The notes: generated from the sequence alone by a model not told the origin. DNA of 64,000 nucleotides from Anseranas semipalmata (GCA_013399115.1 VXAA01006433.1:2291309-2355308), one strand, 5' to 3'; shown: positions 1 through 12,800, numbered from the stretch's first letter. Numbers and translations: made by a program.

Positions 1-1161
1 CATAATGCTGAATCACACTCTCTTTCTCCAGTGCAAAATTCTCCTATTTGCTGCATTCACTTCATATGAAAAGGCAGAGAAAAGTATTTATGTCTATCCT
101 TAGGCTTGTTACTAAGTACCCTGAGAGCACCCAATATCTCTAAAAATACAGCTGTTGTTCAGAGAATACTTGTTTCCACCCCTGTCCTCCCATTGCCCCT
201 GGTTACGAGGTTCCTGAGCAACCTCGCTGAGGAGTATGGACTACATAACTGCAGTGATAGCCATCGGGTTCTGAATTCATGAACCAGCTTTCTGTATCAG
301 AGCATTTTACTTTTATTTTTGTTCACTGGCTGCTTTTTAAGCTTCAAGTGTCATTTTCAAGATTTTCTTCCCATGTGTGAAGAATGCCATTTTTTCCATT
401 CAGGGAAATCCATTTTGAAAGAACATGATTCTAAGTGTTGAAGCTCTAAGAAAAAAATTAAGCAGCACGAGATCTATAATACATAATTAAGTGATTTCAT
501 TGATACACCTTAGAAGAAATTTTCGCTTAGTTTCAACACTCTTCTCTCTGTTAAAATAATACAAGAGCAAAGTCTACAGCATCCCCATGTAGTCATCATC
601 CGAATTTACATTGTTCTGGCACCCAGTTGACCCATTAGTGATTATCACTATAGCCAGATAGTGCTTATTTCAGGAAGAGCATCATATTTGATTATAAACT
701 GTAGAATACATATAAGTTTATTATGCTATATAGGCCAGATTATCTAGTCCCTCCTTTCACAATATAAGTAGTCTCATTTATTTCAGTATGGCAAAAATTA
801 AGTTAAGGAAAAATAAAAGAGAGAACAGGTCAATTTAATAGTCAGGAGGCTGCACAGCCTGCACCACTCTTTCTGCTTCATTGAAGGCAGACTGCTGTGA
901 TAATTTTAACTCTGCCTGGTCAATGCAAAATGCAGGCCAAATGCTGCACACCTTCCTCATGCCAGCAGTCCCACTGAGCCCTGGGGTTTATAGCAGTTTC
1001 TGTACTCCATCAGCCGGATGCCATGAAATGAAGTAGGATAGTCCATTAATTTCTTTTATTGCAGGAATGGCTAACTGACGAGTGCACCAACTGATGTGCC
1101 ATAAAGGGGGAGGTAGGCGGTTAGAAGCCCATCTGACACTGAATCTTTACAAAACAACTCC

Positions 1162-1207
<46 letters not shown>

Positions 1208-2657
1208 ATAAATAACAATAAACATCAAAATGCATTTTTCACAGGAATATTTTCCAATAAGAAATCAACTGCTAAAATGGCTGTCACAGTTAATATAGAA
1301 AAGACTGGAAGTTTTCCCATTTCAAGTGAGATTTTTGGCTAATAAACAAAAGAAACATGATGATTTGGCAGCCACCCTTTAAAGAAAGTTTAGGTACATC
1401 CAGCAAAGATATGATGTATTACTGTGACTATGAGTGCATCCCTGGCTCAGAATTTGCCTTACTTTCATTTGATAGACTAATTAATTCCCATTTAGATGTA
1501 AGTAAATGATTCTTTGCAGCACTCACTGGCTAAGTTCTTATTGGATAAACATAAACAAAATTTATGGATAACTCTAAACCCAAGTCCTTGGACTGCTGAG
1601 AGGACTGTCCTGAGATTTCAGCCTTCAATTCCCAACTTCTTAAAAAGTCCACGGTAAGTAATGATGCTCAGTATATCAGCCTGATACTGCCTCTGCACAT
1701 TAGTGCTGGTTAGATGGTGTCCATAACTCTTGCAGTGCTGAAACCCACAGTAAAAACAAATACCGTCATGAGGCTTTTCTCCCTCAATAAAAACATTTCC
1801 TTAAGTGAAGACGTATAAGCCTATATCAAATGAACTGGTCTAACTAAACAGCCATTTGCTCAACACACTTTGGGGAGCAGAAAGGAGCAGACAGCCACAG
1901 GTTTCGGTAGCCTGAGCTGCTCCTCTGGCTTTCTTTCCTCTGTTGGCTTACAGAACATGTGCCCAAAGGTGCACAATGCTTGATATGCTGGCATGGAAAC
2001 TAGTACCTGTGTATTATACCAATTAAGTAATCTGACAATTCAAAAATATCAGCTGGAGTGAAGTTTACTTTAGTAACTTACTTGTAAATGCTCAGATTTT
2101 GATCTTTAGGCAAGGGCATAAAACGAATACTGAAAGAAAAATCATGATTACTCAATTTAGCACCTATTGTATCAACTGATCATGTACTGGCCTTGTCTTT
2201 GGCCAGATTTGGACAAAATGAGTGTGGTCCTGACTGATGGGCTCTGTGCTGGTGTAAGAGATTTGTTGAAGAAACAAAAGCAGGCAGGTATTAAAAAAAA
2301 AAAAGGCAAAGAGGCAAACAAAATCACATTTTCACTCAGAAAAGAAATTAAAAAAAAAAGAAACGGAAAACAGGCTCCGAAAGAACAAATGTTCTTAGCA
2401 GATATGCAGGCATTTTTAGAGAAAATCCAGACTACAGGGACATTAAAATAAAAATGGAGCAATTTAACAAAGAGAACAAAACATTTCAAGAGCACTAAAG
2501 TACATGTTTTACATAATGAAGAATTCAAAGAAAAAGGAGGAAAAGAATGAATTTTAAATACTGTTTTCAGTAATAACTATCTTAAAGTCTCTAATCAGAA
2601 AAAGGAAGCCTTTGTAAAGAGCATAGCAATTAAAGCTATCAAATACTATATGTAAGT
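1..2657. other. Unique AT-rich non-coding stretch
   Basis: No gene is supported. Open frames are under 120 codons, and the longest (minus strand, about 2172-2528) is built from A-rich and T-rich tracts. A 42-nt A run lies at 1165-1206 and shorter A runs near 2290 and 2350. No CpG island or RNA gene was seen. Unannotated exons or regulatory elements cannot be excluded. Confidence 0.6.
1165..1206 (+). repeat. Poly(A) run, 42 nt
   Basis: An uninterrupted run of A on the plus strand. It is the longest homopolymer in the window. No AATAAA lies in the 30 bases upstream, so it does not look like a retroposed mRNA tail with its signal intact. It could be a microsatellite, or the tail of an old retroposed transcript whose body I do not recognise. 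Length in the assembly may be unreliable. Confidence 0.95.
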
Positions 2658-2806
2658 TCCTTTCTCTTTCTCTTTCTCTTTCTCTTTCTCTTTCTCTTTC
2701 TCTTTCTCTTTCTCTTTCCCTTTCTTTTTTTCTCTTTCTTTTGTCTTTCTTTTCTTTTTCTCTATTTCTTTCATGTTCTTTCTCCCTCTCTTTCTTCTCA
2801 CACACA
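2658..2806. repeat. (TTTCTC)n and degenerate polypyrimidine tract
   Basis: Nine perfect TTTCTC units lie at 2661-2714. A degenerate C/T tract follows to about 2798, then a short CA run. On the minus strand this is (GAGAAA)n, which produces a spurious Arg/Glu-rich open frame at 2554-2805. Long polypurine/polypyrimidine tracts of this kind can form triplex (H-DNA) structures; that is a general property, not something shown here. Confidence 0.95.
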
Positions 2807-5800
2807 CATTCTATCCCTCTTTCATAACTTTTTCAGTGCTTGTTCTTTTTGTCTTTTGAGTAAGTTATTACTAGAAAACTTCAAAAATATTTAAAGTGAA
2901 TGATGACATACAGAAAATATGCAAAAAGCAGCCCTCCTGTTGATTTCTTAGTCTGTAATAGGTCCACTTTCTAAATTTGTATTTGAGTTTTGACCATGAA
3001 TAATAGTATTTAGCACCCGATTAGATAACACGACCCCAATGAAGCAACGCGGCTCATTACCTGCTAAACTATATTTTGTAGACACAAAGATGTCTTGCAG
3101 AGGGCTTAAATGCCAAAGTGCCTTGGCCTCAGGCTGCTGGCAACAAGATAAAATAGCAAATTAGAATAGGTGAAAATCCGTTATTTGTAGCTGGGCTCTG
3201 TTTGCTGGGATTGCAGACTCTGAAATGGAGCCTACATTTGGATCACCCTTTACAGCCATGATATTATACAGGAGATGTCTAACATTACAAATAAGCCCAT
3301 ATTCAACAACTTGCCAGCTATGATCACAAGCAATTATTTCAACATCACACACAGATCATATAGCCCTGCAGCAAAAAATCCAGGTAGCTTTAAATCGTTA
3401 TTTTTTTGGAGTTTTATTCTGTCTCTCTTGCCCTCTCTCTCTCTCGTTGTCTCTTTTTCTGTGAGGTTTACATAACTTATCATTATAAAGAGGTGGGAAT
3501 TAAATTGACTACATAAGGAAAAAAAATGAAAGTAAATTAGGCTGAAAAGATTGGTTTATTTTATCCCCAGAACTTACCAAAATAATAAAATCACAAAAAC
3601 ATAAGGAACTTTAAAATCTCTGTCACTGCCCTGTTTGGTTAGGTGAAGTGCAAAGATAAGAAAATTGATGGAAGCGGAAAAACTACTGTTGTATAGTTTA
3701 CAATTTAACGAAACACACACACATCTCACCTTTTCTCTTTTCCAGGTGATACTGGGCTTTGTGACATAACACCTATTTCTAGACATTTTTGAATGTCACG
3801 ATACCCATAAGATTTTCTATACAAGAAGACTCAGAATGCAACAGCATCCTTATATGAAAACATTTTTCTCTTTTCAAGTCCCTGCTATTACCAGGGCATT
3901 TGAGCTTTTTGATACACTAGCTTGTAGCAACATCGCTGATCTCAATAATACTATAAATATCTGGGAAGCCATATGAAGCCTCAAAAATGATTAATGTCCA
4001 TGGACATAATTTGCTTTCCAAGTGAAACCTTAAAAACATTTTTAAAAGGTTCATACATTGAGCTTTTAAAAAGGAGATGCTGAAGACTAATTGTCCTCTA
4101 CCATGTCTGTAGCACCTAAGTCTTCTGAGATGTTCATTTTCATGGAGTTATACATTAGAGAGGAAATTAAAGGTTTTAGATTGAGCATGAAGATTGTTAG
4201 ATTGCAAATAATAAGCCAAATATGAGTTCTTAAATAAACTAGAATATTGGAATTTTCAGACGTACCTAGAAGAGTGTTTCTTTCATTACAAGTTCTACTA
4301 CTTCCAAGATTTAACCAGAAGAAAAATAAATCCATTCCCTGAAAAAGCTTCTTGCAAAATTAATTTAAAATAGATCTTAAATGATTGTTTTTCAATAAAA
4401 AGCTTGGTATAATAAATTTGTCTGTATCTTCCTCCACTAGGGAAAGACAACAACAACAACAAAAGATTATATTGCTTTAGCGTTTTCTCAGCAGGTCTTC
4501 TTTTCCAGTTCTTTTATGATATTTAAAATCCCCCAAACAGAACCATCTATGACAAAAAAAAAAAAAANNNNNNNNNNNNNNAAGGCAGAAAAAAAATTAG
4601 AAGCCATTTTCTTTCAGCTTCTCTGGACTATGCTTTAAGTAAGAGTTACTTCTATTTTTCACCCAGGAATCATTTTCGCTCAGTTGTCAATACTGACAAT
4701 TTTACTCGTTTAGAAAACACATGATTGGTTTTGACAGGTCATTGCAAAGGATGCGCCAAATTGTGTGTGGCTCCCAGGCTCTCTGCTCTGATTCCAATCC
4801 CAAAACATTAAATCTCCTCTTTTGTAGTGGGTCAGATGCCATAGTCTTCTCCTGAGGAGATCAATTTCCTCAATGCCAGTAAATGAACGAATGAAGACAC
4901 TGCTGTGTCAAAAATCATTGCTTGGTACTGGTAGTTCACATTAACAAGAAGAGAGAAGCCAGCCAGTGATTCCTACAGTTAACCTTCACACATACACAGA
5001 TGGGTCTGAGAAAAAGAAAATGTCATGTAGAACAAAGCCATAAAGGCAATATCAGAAAGATAAATGTTCCTGATGGAAAATGATCTTTCACCATCAGGTC
5101 ATCGGTTCAAACCCATTCAAAAACTACAGGAATAAGGGAGATTAAAGTTACTGGGAGCCCAAGGCTTTAAAAGAGATTCTCTGCCTTCTCTGTGCACTTA
5201 AAAGGAAAAGATAAATAAGCAACAATACCAAAGATTGCCTGGTATAAAAAATCAATTAAACATGAAGAATGTCCTTTTAAAACTACAGGAAAACAGAATT
5301 AATACATTTGTAGTATGCTCAAGATAGTAACCTCTTTCCAATGCTGAATATAATGACATTTTCACAGGAAAGAAGGGAGATAAAATATGAGTGGGAAAGT
5401 AAACACTGTTCATAGTAACAATAATATGTAGAAAGTGGTGATAATAATAAATGAAAATAAGAGGAGAAAAAGATGTATGTTCCAGAAGATAACCTGAGAA
5501 GTGAAGAGACAGTAGATGCAAATCAAATAAACATTCATGACATAAAAATATTATACAAGCAAGGTCACTCAGTCGCACCTCACACTTGAGTTCACACCTG
5601 CCAAAAAGTTCAAACTCCATTGCCACTTAGACTGGAATAGAGATGACAATGAGAGTTGCTCCTAAGAAATACTAATATTTTTCAGTTTTGCCACTGAGCA
5701 CACACATGGAAAAAAACTGTACAGATACACACTTATAATGTTTTCTTTACAGAAAATCCCACAAAGTTAAAGTATGATGCTTTTTCAGGCTTCCTCTTCT

Positions 5801-6690
5801 ACTCATTCAATGTTTACACTAATTGCAACATTCAAAATATCCTTAGTTGCAGAGTTGGTTATAATATTGGCTTTTCGGTAACTGGGATTTCTACATTTTC
5901 CACACTGATTATAACTGTCTGTTAGTAAAATTATTACTGAAGCATCTTTATAATTTCAGAGAAATGTTCAGTCCGCTTTAGACTTGCATAATCTGGTTAA
6001 AGTGGATAACCTGCATCAGTTTGGGTGGCACAGGTCATGGCATGTGGACAGGTTCTTAAGAAGGAATTAAGGTGCCTTAATAAAGTTAAATACATGGGTC
6101 TACACAACTGGGAAGCAGGAGTCTTACTGACTGTTGCTTCGGTGCTTTGGGAAATCCTTTATTTTATGGCATTGTTTCCACTTAATTGCTTTGGAGAGGA
6201 CTGAGAAAGAGAAACATGAATGTACTTCCGGAAGTTATGCATTTGGTAGAAAATGGAAGGTGAGAGAGGGACCAGTGTGTGACAATACTTATGAAGCTGT
6301 TTTCTCTTCGTAAAGTTAAAGGTTCCCCATGTTCAGTAATCTATCCCACCATTCACTGTGTTGAAAAATTATTCATTTATACCAGCTCCTTCCATTAGCA
6401 TGAGCTTTTAATGTTGAATCTTGAGTTTTGATGCATGGCTTATAGGATAGACGACAAAACTCAGCATGATAATTAGTACACAAGTGTAAGAAGCAGAATC
6501 AAGCTTTCTGGACAGCGCAGTGAGTGGTATGCTCTGATGGATGTATTTTCTAGTTTGCTTGCAAAAACAACTGCACCATTTCCTCATGCTGAGTCTTGGT
6601 TAGAATTCAGGAGAAAAACTGGAGAAGTCATTGACAAGTTTCTTCTAGCACAGAAAGTTAATTTAATTTGATAGTAGACTGGTTTTCATG
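2807..6690. other. Unique non-coding stretch
   Basis: No supported gene. It holds a short CT-rich patch (about 3417-3463) and a 14-base N gap (4568-4581) next to an A run. The 124-codon minus-strand frame at 5252-5626 shows no domain and is rich in Phe, Leu, His and Tyr, as expected of a chance frame in AT-rich DNA. Confidence 0.6.
4554..4581. other. Poly(A) run followed by a 14-base assembly gap
   Basis: Fourteen A residues (4554-4567) run directly into 14 N (4568-4581). The sequence resumes as a normal unique stretch. The gap probably marks an unresolved homopolymer. Confidence 0.95.
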
Positions 6691-6732
6691 AAAAACAAAA
6701 GAAAACAAAATAAAACAAAACAAAACAAAACA
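6691..6732. repeat. (AAAAC)n-type A-rich microsatellite
   Basis: Imperfect AAAAC/AAAAG/AAAAT pentamers over about 42 nt. It is the first of several A-rich AAAC/AAAAC arrays in the window that all read A-rich on the plus strand. Confidence 0.9.
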
Positions 6733-7839
6733 CCGAAACACCATGATACCTGACACAGCATATTTTCTTCTGTGACTTAAATTGTTTTCACCAATTCTTA
6801 TACCACCATTTTCTCTACTCTCCTTAATGGTTCAGTTACCAAATGACAGAGATGTAAATACCCTCCTATCCCTTTAAAATATCCAAGAATTATTAACCTC
6901 TAAAATAAACTTCTACTTTTGGAGGAATCATTAAGCAATAATGGAAACAATAGACTTTTTAATTTTTTTTGCTGGGGAGGCAGTTCTGGTATTTGCTGAG
7001 CTTGTCAGATGCCTTGACAGAGTTTCTCAGTTTTGCTGGCATTTTACTACATTTTTTTCCTGACCCTCACTGAACTCCAGCTTTATTTTGGGACTCTTGA
7101 TGTTGACAAAAATGTTCTTAGCAAACTGAATTTTTGTCTCTCTTGCAGATGTTTTCTGGCTGCCAGTGTCACCTTGTGCACTCCAAGTGCATGTTGCCCA
7201 TTCTTATCTCAAAGCGATGGATCAAGGAGCAGAGAAGGAAACATCCACCCTTTAAATTTTGCTTTGGGCATTGGCTCTGTGCTAATATTTTCTCATGACT
7301 CATCTGAGGGACTGAATTCTCCAGGAGCAAGCCAGATTTTTGAAGGAATTCCTATTTCCTTTCAAAGAGATGGGCCTCCGAAATTTGGACTATCATTTCT
7401 GACCACCTTACCCAAAATACTGCTTTGAGGGAACCAGCCTACGGACGGGCTGCTGGGGAAGGAACCAAGGACTGACCAGTAGAAGAAATACCAATGGGAT
7501 CAGCAAGTCTAGCTTTTGTAGAATTTGAGTAGTGTGTACAAGAGCACAGAAAAAGCATAGAGTGGAAAATGGACTAAAGAGTTGGAGGAATAAATCTGGA
7601 TGCTAGAAGCAGTGGGGCATGATGAGTTTACGATTGCATACGGGGAGAAAAAGCTGAAGTGGAATGGAGGAAAAAAGAACTAGGATGATGAAAGATTTGG
7701 GGGTCACATAAAAAAAAATGAGGCAGGGACAAAATGAGTCAAGAAGTAGTACTATGTGAGAAGCTGTAAAAAATCTATCTGTAACAGGTAAGTGCAATGT
7801 TTGAAATGTGGGAAAGAAAGTTTCTGGAGAATGACATAA

Positions 7840-7870
<31 letters not shown>

Positions 7871-8165
7871 AAAAAGTTGTAAGAGCCAAGCCTGTACTTG
7901 GAAGTTAGTGAAGGTGGTAAGACCTTAATGGGTTTTCAATGTCTCAGAGAGAGAAAAATGGATATAGGGAGCTGAAACAGGAGCAGCTTACACATACTCC
8001 CCAAAGAGAAATTAAAGAGAATTTATCTTCCACAGTTCATTTGGGTGCAGCAGAGAGACAAATCAACTGCCAGACCACTTCATGTTCAAACCATCTGCAA
8101 AGGCAAAATGATGAAGACACTAATACATGCATGTGTTAGTGATATACCTCTCTTGAAAACGCTAT
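6733..8165. other. Non-coding stretch with a purine-rich block
   Basis: No supported gene. A 131-codon plus-strand frame (7033-7428) spans a good-looking splice acceptor (pyrimidine tract ending CAG at 7148), but the peptide has no recognisable domain. From about 7430 to 7990 the plus strand is strikingly purine-rich, with an A11-(GA)11 run at 7838-7870. Confidence 0.55.
7838..7875. repeat. A-run plus (GA)n microsatellite
   Basis: Eleven A residues, then eleven GA dinucleotides (7849-7870), then A5. It sits inside a longer purine-rich block. Confidence 0.95.
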
Positions 8166-8421
8166 TCACAGAATCACAGAACCATTTAGGTTGGAAAAGA
8201 CCTCCAAGATCATCCAGTCCAATCTATACCCTAACACTACCAAGTCCTCCACTAAACCATGTCACTAAGCTCTACATCTAAATGTCTTTTGAATACCTCC
8301 AGGGATGGTGACTCAACCACTTCCCTGAGCAGCCTATTCCAATGCCTAACAACCCTTTCAGTACAGAAGTTTTTCCTAATATCTAACCTAAACCTTCCCT
8401 GGCACAACTTAAGCCCATTTT
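8166..8421 (-). mobile_element. CR1 LINE, 5'-truncated 3' end
   Basis: A non-LTR retrotransposon fragment of the avian CR1 family, in minus orientation. Read on the minus strand it ends in the diagnostic ATTCTGTG-type tail repeats (8166-8181 on the plus strand). Upstream of these is the typical block with the 'ggacttggtagtgttag' signature. Further upstream lies the last part of ORF2, still open: the minus-strand frame shows the characteristic '[10 protein letters not shown]' and '[18 protein letters not shown]' signatures before its stop near 8252. About 250 bp remain of a roughly 4.5-kb full-length element, which is typical 5' truncation. It is immobile. The high similarity to the remembered consensus suggests a moderately young copy. 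Confidence 0.93.
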
Positions 8422-8445
8422 GAAGTGTTAATATTTTGAAGTGTT
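8418..8445. repeat. 16-bp-period direct duplication at the CR1 5' end
   Basis: The 12-mer TTTTGAAGTGTT occurs at 8418-8429 and again at 8434-8445. It lies exactly where recognisable CR1 sequence stops. It could be an insertion-associated or later replication-slippage duplication. Confidence 0.85.
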
Positions 8446-9446
8446 GGGTAGGCATGTCCAGAGACAGTTCACCAGAAGACATCTCAGCCATGGTGCAACA
8501 GTTAGATCTTCAAACCCAACCCAAGAAAACAGAGTGAGAAAAGGTCTTATAAAGTCCATTTGGGGAAGATGTAGCCTGGGTTAGAATGGTATATCGAGGT
8601 ACCATCACAAAAGGATCTTAGGAAATGACTAAAAATTATATTTTGAGATTATAATAATGTGTGACATAAAAAAATAATTTTTATATGGTTGTGCAGAAAG
8701 CCTTAGCTGTGAAAACTCTAAAAGAAATGAGTATTTAATGTATTCTGAAAACTAGTTCCTTAAAATCAATGTATATTTTAGTTGTCACATCTTGTTCATG
8801 TGGTTATCCAAAAATTTCAGTTCCTGCTTTTTCTTTGCACTTACAGTAAAAAATTAAAAATAAACTTGTGTTATCCTCTTCTACCATTTGTTTAAAGAAT
8901 GACATTCAATTCTGATAGAATACATACAAAATATATAAATAACTATGCTTTTTTTTTTATTTCATTTAAGATACAAAATGTGTGACTTGAAATTTATTGT
9001 TTTCAATCATCAGGACCTTAAATTTCTGATCAGATGATTGTAATGGGAATTGCACTGGACTACTCCCAGGCATTACATGAAAAATATGCTCCTACTTTTC
9101 TTCATTAAAATTATGAAAACATTGTAGTTCAGCTAAATCTAAAAAACTTATCCCTAAGTAATCCTGTCATTCCTTTTCATTATGGTGAATTAGTTTAAAG
9201 CACACATTGAACCCAGGCCAAATCAATACTTGATTTAAAAAGGAAGAATGGTGAGTTTTATAAAATTCTAGAGGTGTCAGTGTCTGTACATATACCTGTA
9301 AAATAACCATACATCGCAATAACAGAATTTCTACCCCCAATTGCCACCGAGAAAATATTTGATTGGCATTTTCCACAAGCACAAAAACAAAAACAAAGCC
9401 CAATAAAGAATGTTTTAGCACAAAGTCAGTAAGTCCAGCTGAGGCC

Positions 9447-9478
9447 CATTTTAACACCAGAACATTTTAACACCAGAA
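9447..9478. repeat. Perfect 16-bp tandem duplication
   Basis: CATTTTAACACCAGAA occurs twice, head to tail, with no mismatch. The identity suggests a recent slippage event. Confidence 0.95.
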
Positions 9479-9810
9479 TAAATAAGTGACCATCTTCTAA
9501 ATCTGACCTGTTCATTTCACAGCTCATGTGATTTGAGAGGTGCCAAGTTTTCCCTTCCAAGCCTTCCATCACCAAAATTGTACACATCAGAGTCTTATCT
9601 AATTCTCCCAAGAATTAATTTCCACAGAATTCAGCAAAATCATCAAGACTTTTGGTATTTTCATCTTTCATTTATAATATAAGCTTTTAGAATGGATTTC
9701 TGAGGATACAGCAAAAGATTTGGCATTATGTTTTTGTGGCTTATCCTAATTTCAGTGAAATCTCATTCAAATATTACTGGATATAGTTTTACTGTTACAC
9801 TTTTTAATAG

Positions 9811-9883
9811 TATTAAATAATTACTAATTACTAATAATTATTATTAGTAATATTAATAATTATTATTAGTATTAAATAAATGT
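9811..9883. repeat. TAA/TTA-rich low-complexity patch with inverted repeat
   Basis: Built from TAAT, ATTA and TTATTA words. It contains the 8-bp inverted repeat ACTAATAA / TTATTAGT with a 3-nt loop at 9830-9848. It is likely a degenerate (TTA)n array, with no evidence of function. Confidence 0.8.
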
Positions 9884-12800
9884 TAACTAGCTAGATGATT
9901 TCCAGACTGAACAACATCTGCAACCTTTGGCACTGTTTCTATGTAACAGCAACCAATACCTGGGAATTCTTGGAATAAAATTCCATTTTTCTTCCTATTT
10001 TCTCCCTTACACATTTTCTGCTATCAGACTTAGTCTGTGGCCTTTTGGGAGAACACTCTCCTTTCTGGACATACCTGTTACAGTGCTGTGTCCATGGAAA
10101 CTGGAATCCCAAACAGGGAAGGAAAACAGAGCAGCAGTTTTTGTCTGCTCCAAGACCTAACACCTAGCCCCAAATCATCTTCTGCGCTTGCCTTATCTAT
10201 CCTGCAGATAATTGTTTGTTTCAAACTATTTTTTAAATAGTTTTACTCCTAGTTTTCAACTATTTTTAAAGGTGTAAAGATTGATTACGTTCTCCCCTTT
10301 TCTTTTTAGCTGCCATTTGTCACAGTTGCGAAAAACATCAAAATGAAGGCTACTTCTATTAAATGGGAAACACTGTAATTCCTATGCAATCTGTCTTTGT
10401 ATTAGAAAAAAGAAGAAACAGCCTTTCCTTCATGACTAGGTTTGATTTCCCCACATAAACCTACACCTTCACACATCACACCCACACATCATTTCGTACA
10501 GGCTGCAAAGTTAGTGAAGTGCCAGAGACTGCAAGCAAATATTTTAGAAACAATTACGTTTGTCTAGTGAATCGCACCCTCAGACTAGCTTTCTTATAAT
10601 CAATCACACTGATATCTGATTCACAAAAGCTCAATTATGCCTCTGTAAAAGCAATTAGGTGGAGACCTTAAAAGAACAAATTAAAAGCTTTGAATACTTG
10701 GAGAGAGTAATTTAAAAATATTAAAAGGAAATTACTATTTATTTTTATGTATTCATCTATTTGTAAGTTAATGAAATTAATGAGGCAAGAAATGAAATGG
10801 AAATTCCACGACTTTGCATTTCTATAGTTAGTTTGTTTGCCAGGAGCAATCCCAGAAAAGCCATATTTACTACTAGTTTACAGCTAGAAGTAATAAATAG
10901 TCTAATTGCAAGAGTATTTCTATTACATATTTTGCCTCTTTTTTCTCATATAACCTACAAATATCCTAAATATTTCCCTGAAGGAGTCTCTGCTGACCAG
11001 CATGAGGCTGAAACCCTACTGTAAAAGTATATAAAGTGACCCTGGAAAAATCGAGCATTTCTATTAAGATCGTTTTTTTCCCTTCTGCAAACAATATCTG
11101 CTCAGCTTTCCGTGTCAACATAGAGTTGAAATGAATCATTTGAGAAACTGAAAGCTGTGACATAAGGACTGTGAAAAAAGCAGTTTTCAGAAGATATGTG
11201 TGTACTTGAAGTGTTTTCTTCCTACTGCTACAGATGGAGAAAGATTTGCTTGTTTTTTTAGTCTTAGCTTGGAAAACTCAGCACAATCAAAATAAATATA
11301 AGAAAAAGGCTGAAACTCAACCCAGAATTCCTTTGCAACAATTGACTGTCTGTAAATTTTGATCAAGCACCTGAGCTATAGATGGATTGAATTCCAGTGA
11401 TTAGACCAGGTACTCTCATGAGACGGCTGAGCAGCATCTCCTGCTGCTGGCATCTTTTTGAGTATTTTCAGTCTATGGTAGGTTCTTGGTAGGCTGCCAT
11501 CCTCTGCCGTTAAAAAATAAATTATAATTCCCCATCCCAACTCTGGGACAAACTAATCCATATGAGGAAGTAATATTTAGAGTTTTAAAGATGCAAGTTG
11601 GGCTACTTTGCTTATAGTTGTTTTTTCTGTAGGCAGAAACATGTCTGTGGATTAGAGTGGCTATGCTAGGAGATAGCAGGCTCCAAAGAGGCAGCAACAG
11701 ACAATTTTTGGTTGTTTAGCCCTAAGAAGCAACATCAATGGGTGTGGACTCAGAGTTGAGGGAATAAAAGCCAACAGTGCTGAAATGAAGCAGAAACACA
11801 AACCAGTGCTCTTGAAAATTTTCCTCATAAATGTTAGAAAAGTGATTAAAGTAAATCTTATTCAAGTAGATATTAATATTTGAAAACAATATGAACCTCA
11901 AGATCTGATTTTGGGTGAACAGAATTGAAATAAGAAACATCATGGTTTTTGGAAGCAATCTGACTTTTCCTGTAAGAGTTCGGATGTATCAGTGCTATGA
12001 AGGCTGGAATGAAGCATTGTTGTTCTGCCTATGTCTAAAAAAAACTAGTAACCCAGTCAGAGCACTGGTGTCTGCTAATCTGTTTAATATCAACTGTGTA
12101 TGTTAGCATTTATAGAATGTAATTCAGAAGTGGAAAATTTCAAAATTTTTCAAACATTCATGTTCATTTCCTGAAGAATTTGGAGGTTAAGCAAGTCTGA
12201 TGTTATTGCTCATGAAATTGGTGAGAGTCACATGACTGAATCCTAAACTCCTTTGGAATAGTCCCTAGAGGGAGCAGGAAAAGGAACAAATAGTGTCAAA
12301 ATCTAAATAATTTCATCTATGGTAGTCAGCATAATTATTTGAAGAAAATGACATCAGTAGCCTTTATTTCTTGTGTGGATCAAAATGTAAAGATGACTTT
12401 TGGGAAAAGTAGAAAAAAACTCCATCAGGGCTGGTGTCCTAAGCTGATATAATACCAGCTGAGAATATATTTTGCTTTTACTAGAAGCTATGAAATACTT
12501 AATTAAAAAGATCATGTTGGCAAGAAGTCTTTTTGTTAGTTATATCTAGTCACAAGCAATTACTGTAGTATTAAACAGGTAATACACCAAAAGTGTCATT
12601 TATTGTTATGAGATTCTATGCAGTTTAATGCTCTGTTTAATAATAGCAACAACAATGATAATAATAACAATAATCGCCAAAGCATTAACAGGAAACTTGT
12701 GGGACCATTCTTCACTTTATCCTGCCTAGAAGAAATCTTCCTGGCCATTTTGTGTGGCAAATAACACCATTAGGATTCAGCCAGCCAGCCAGTCACTAAG

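Noticed and set aside
2554..2805. Arg/Glu-rich 83-codon minus-strand frame
   Set aside because: It is a translation of the (TTTCTC)n microsatellite.
5098..5120. T-arm-like CGGTTCAAACCC on the plus strand
   Set aside because: No cloverleaf can be folded around it.
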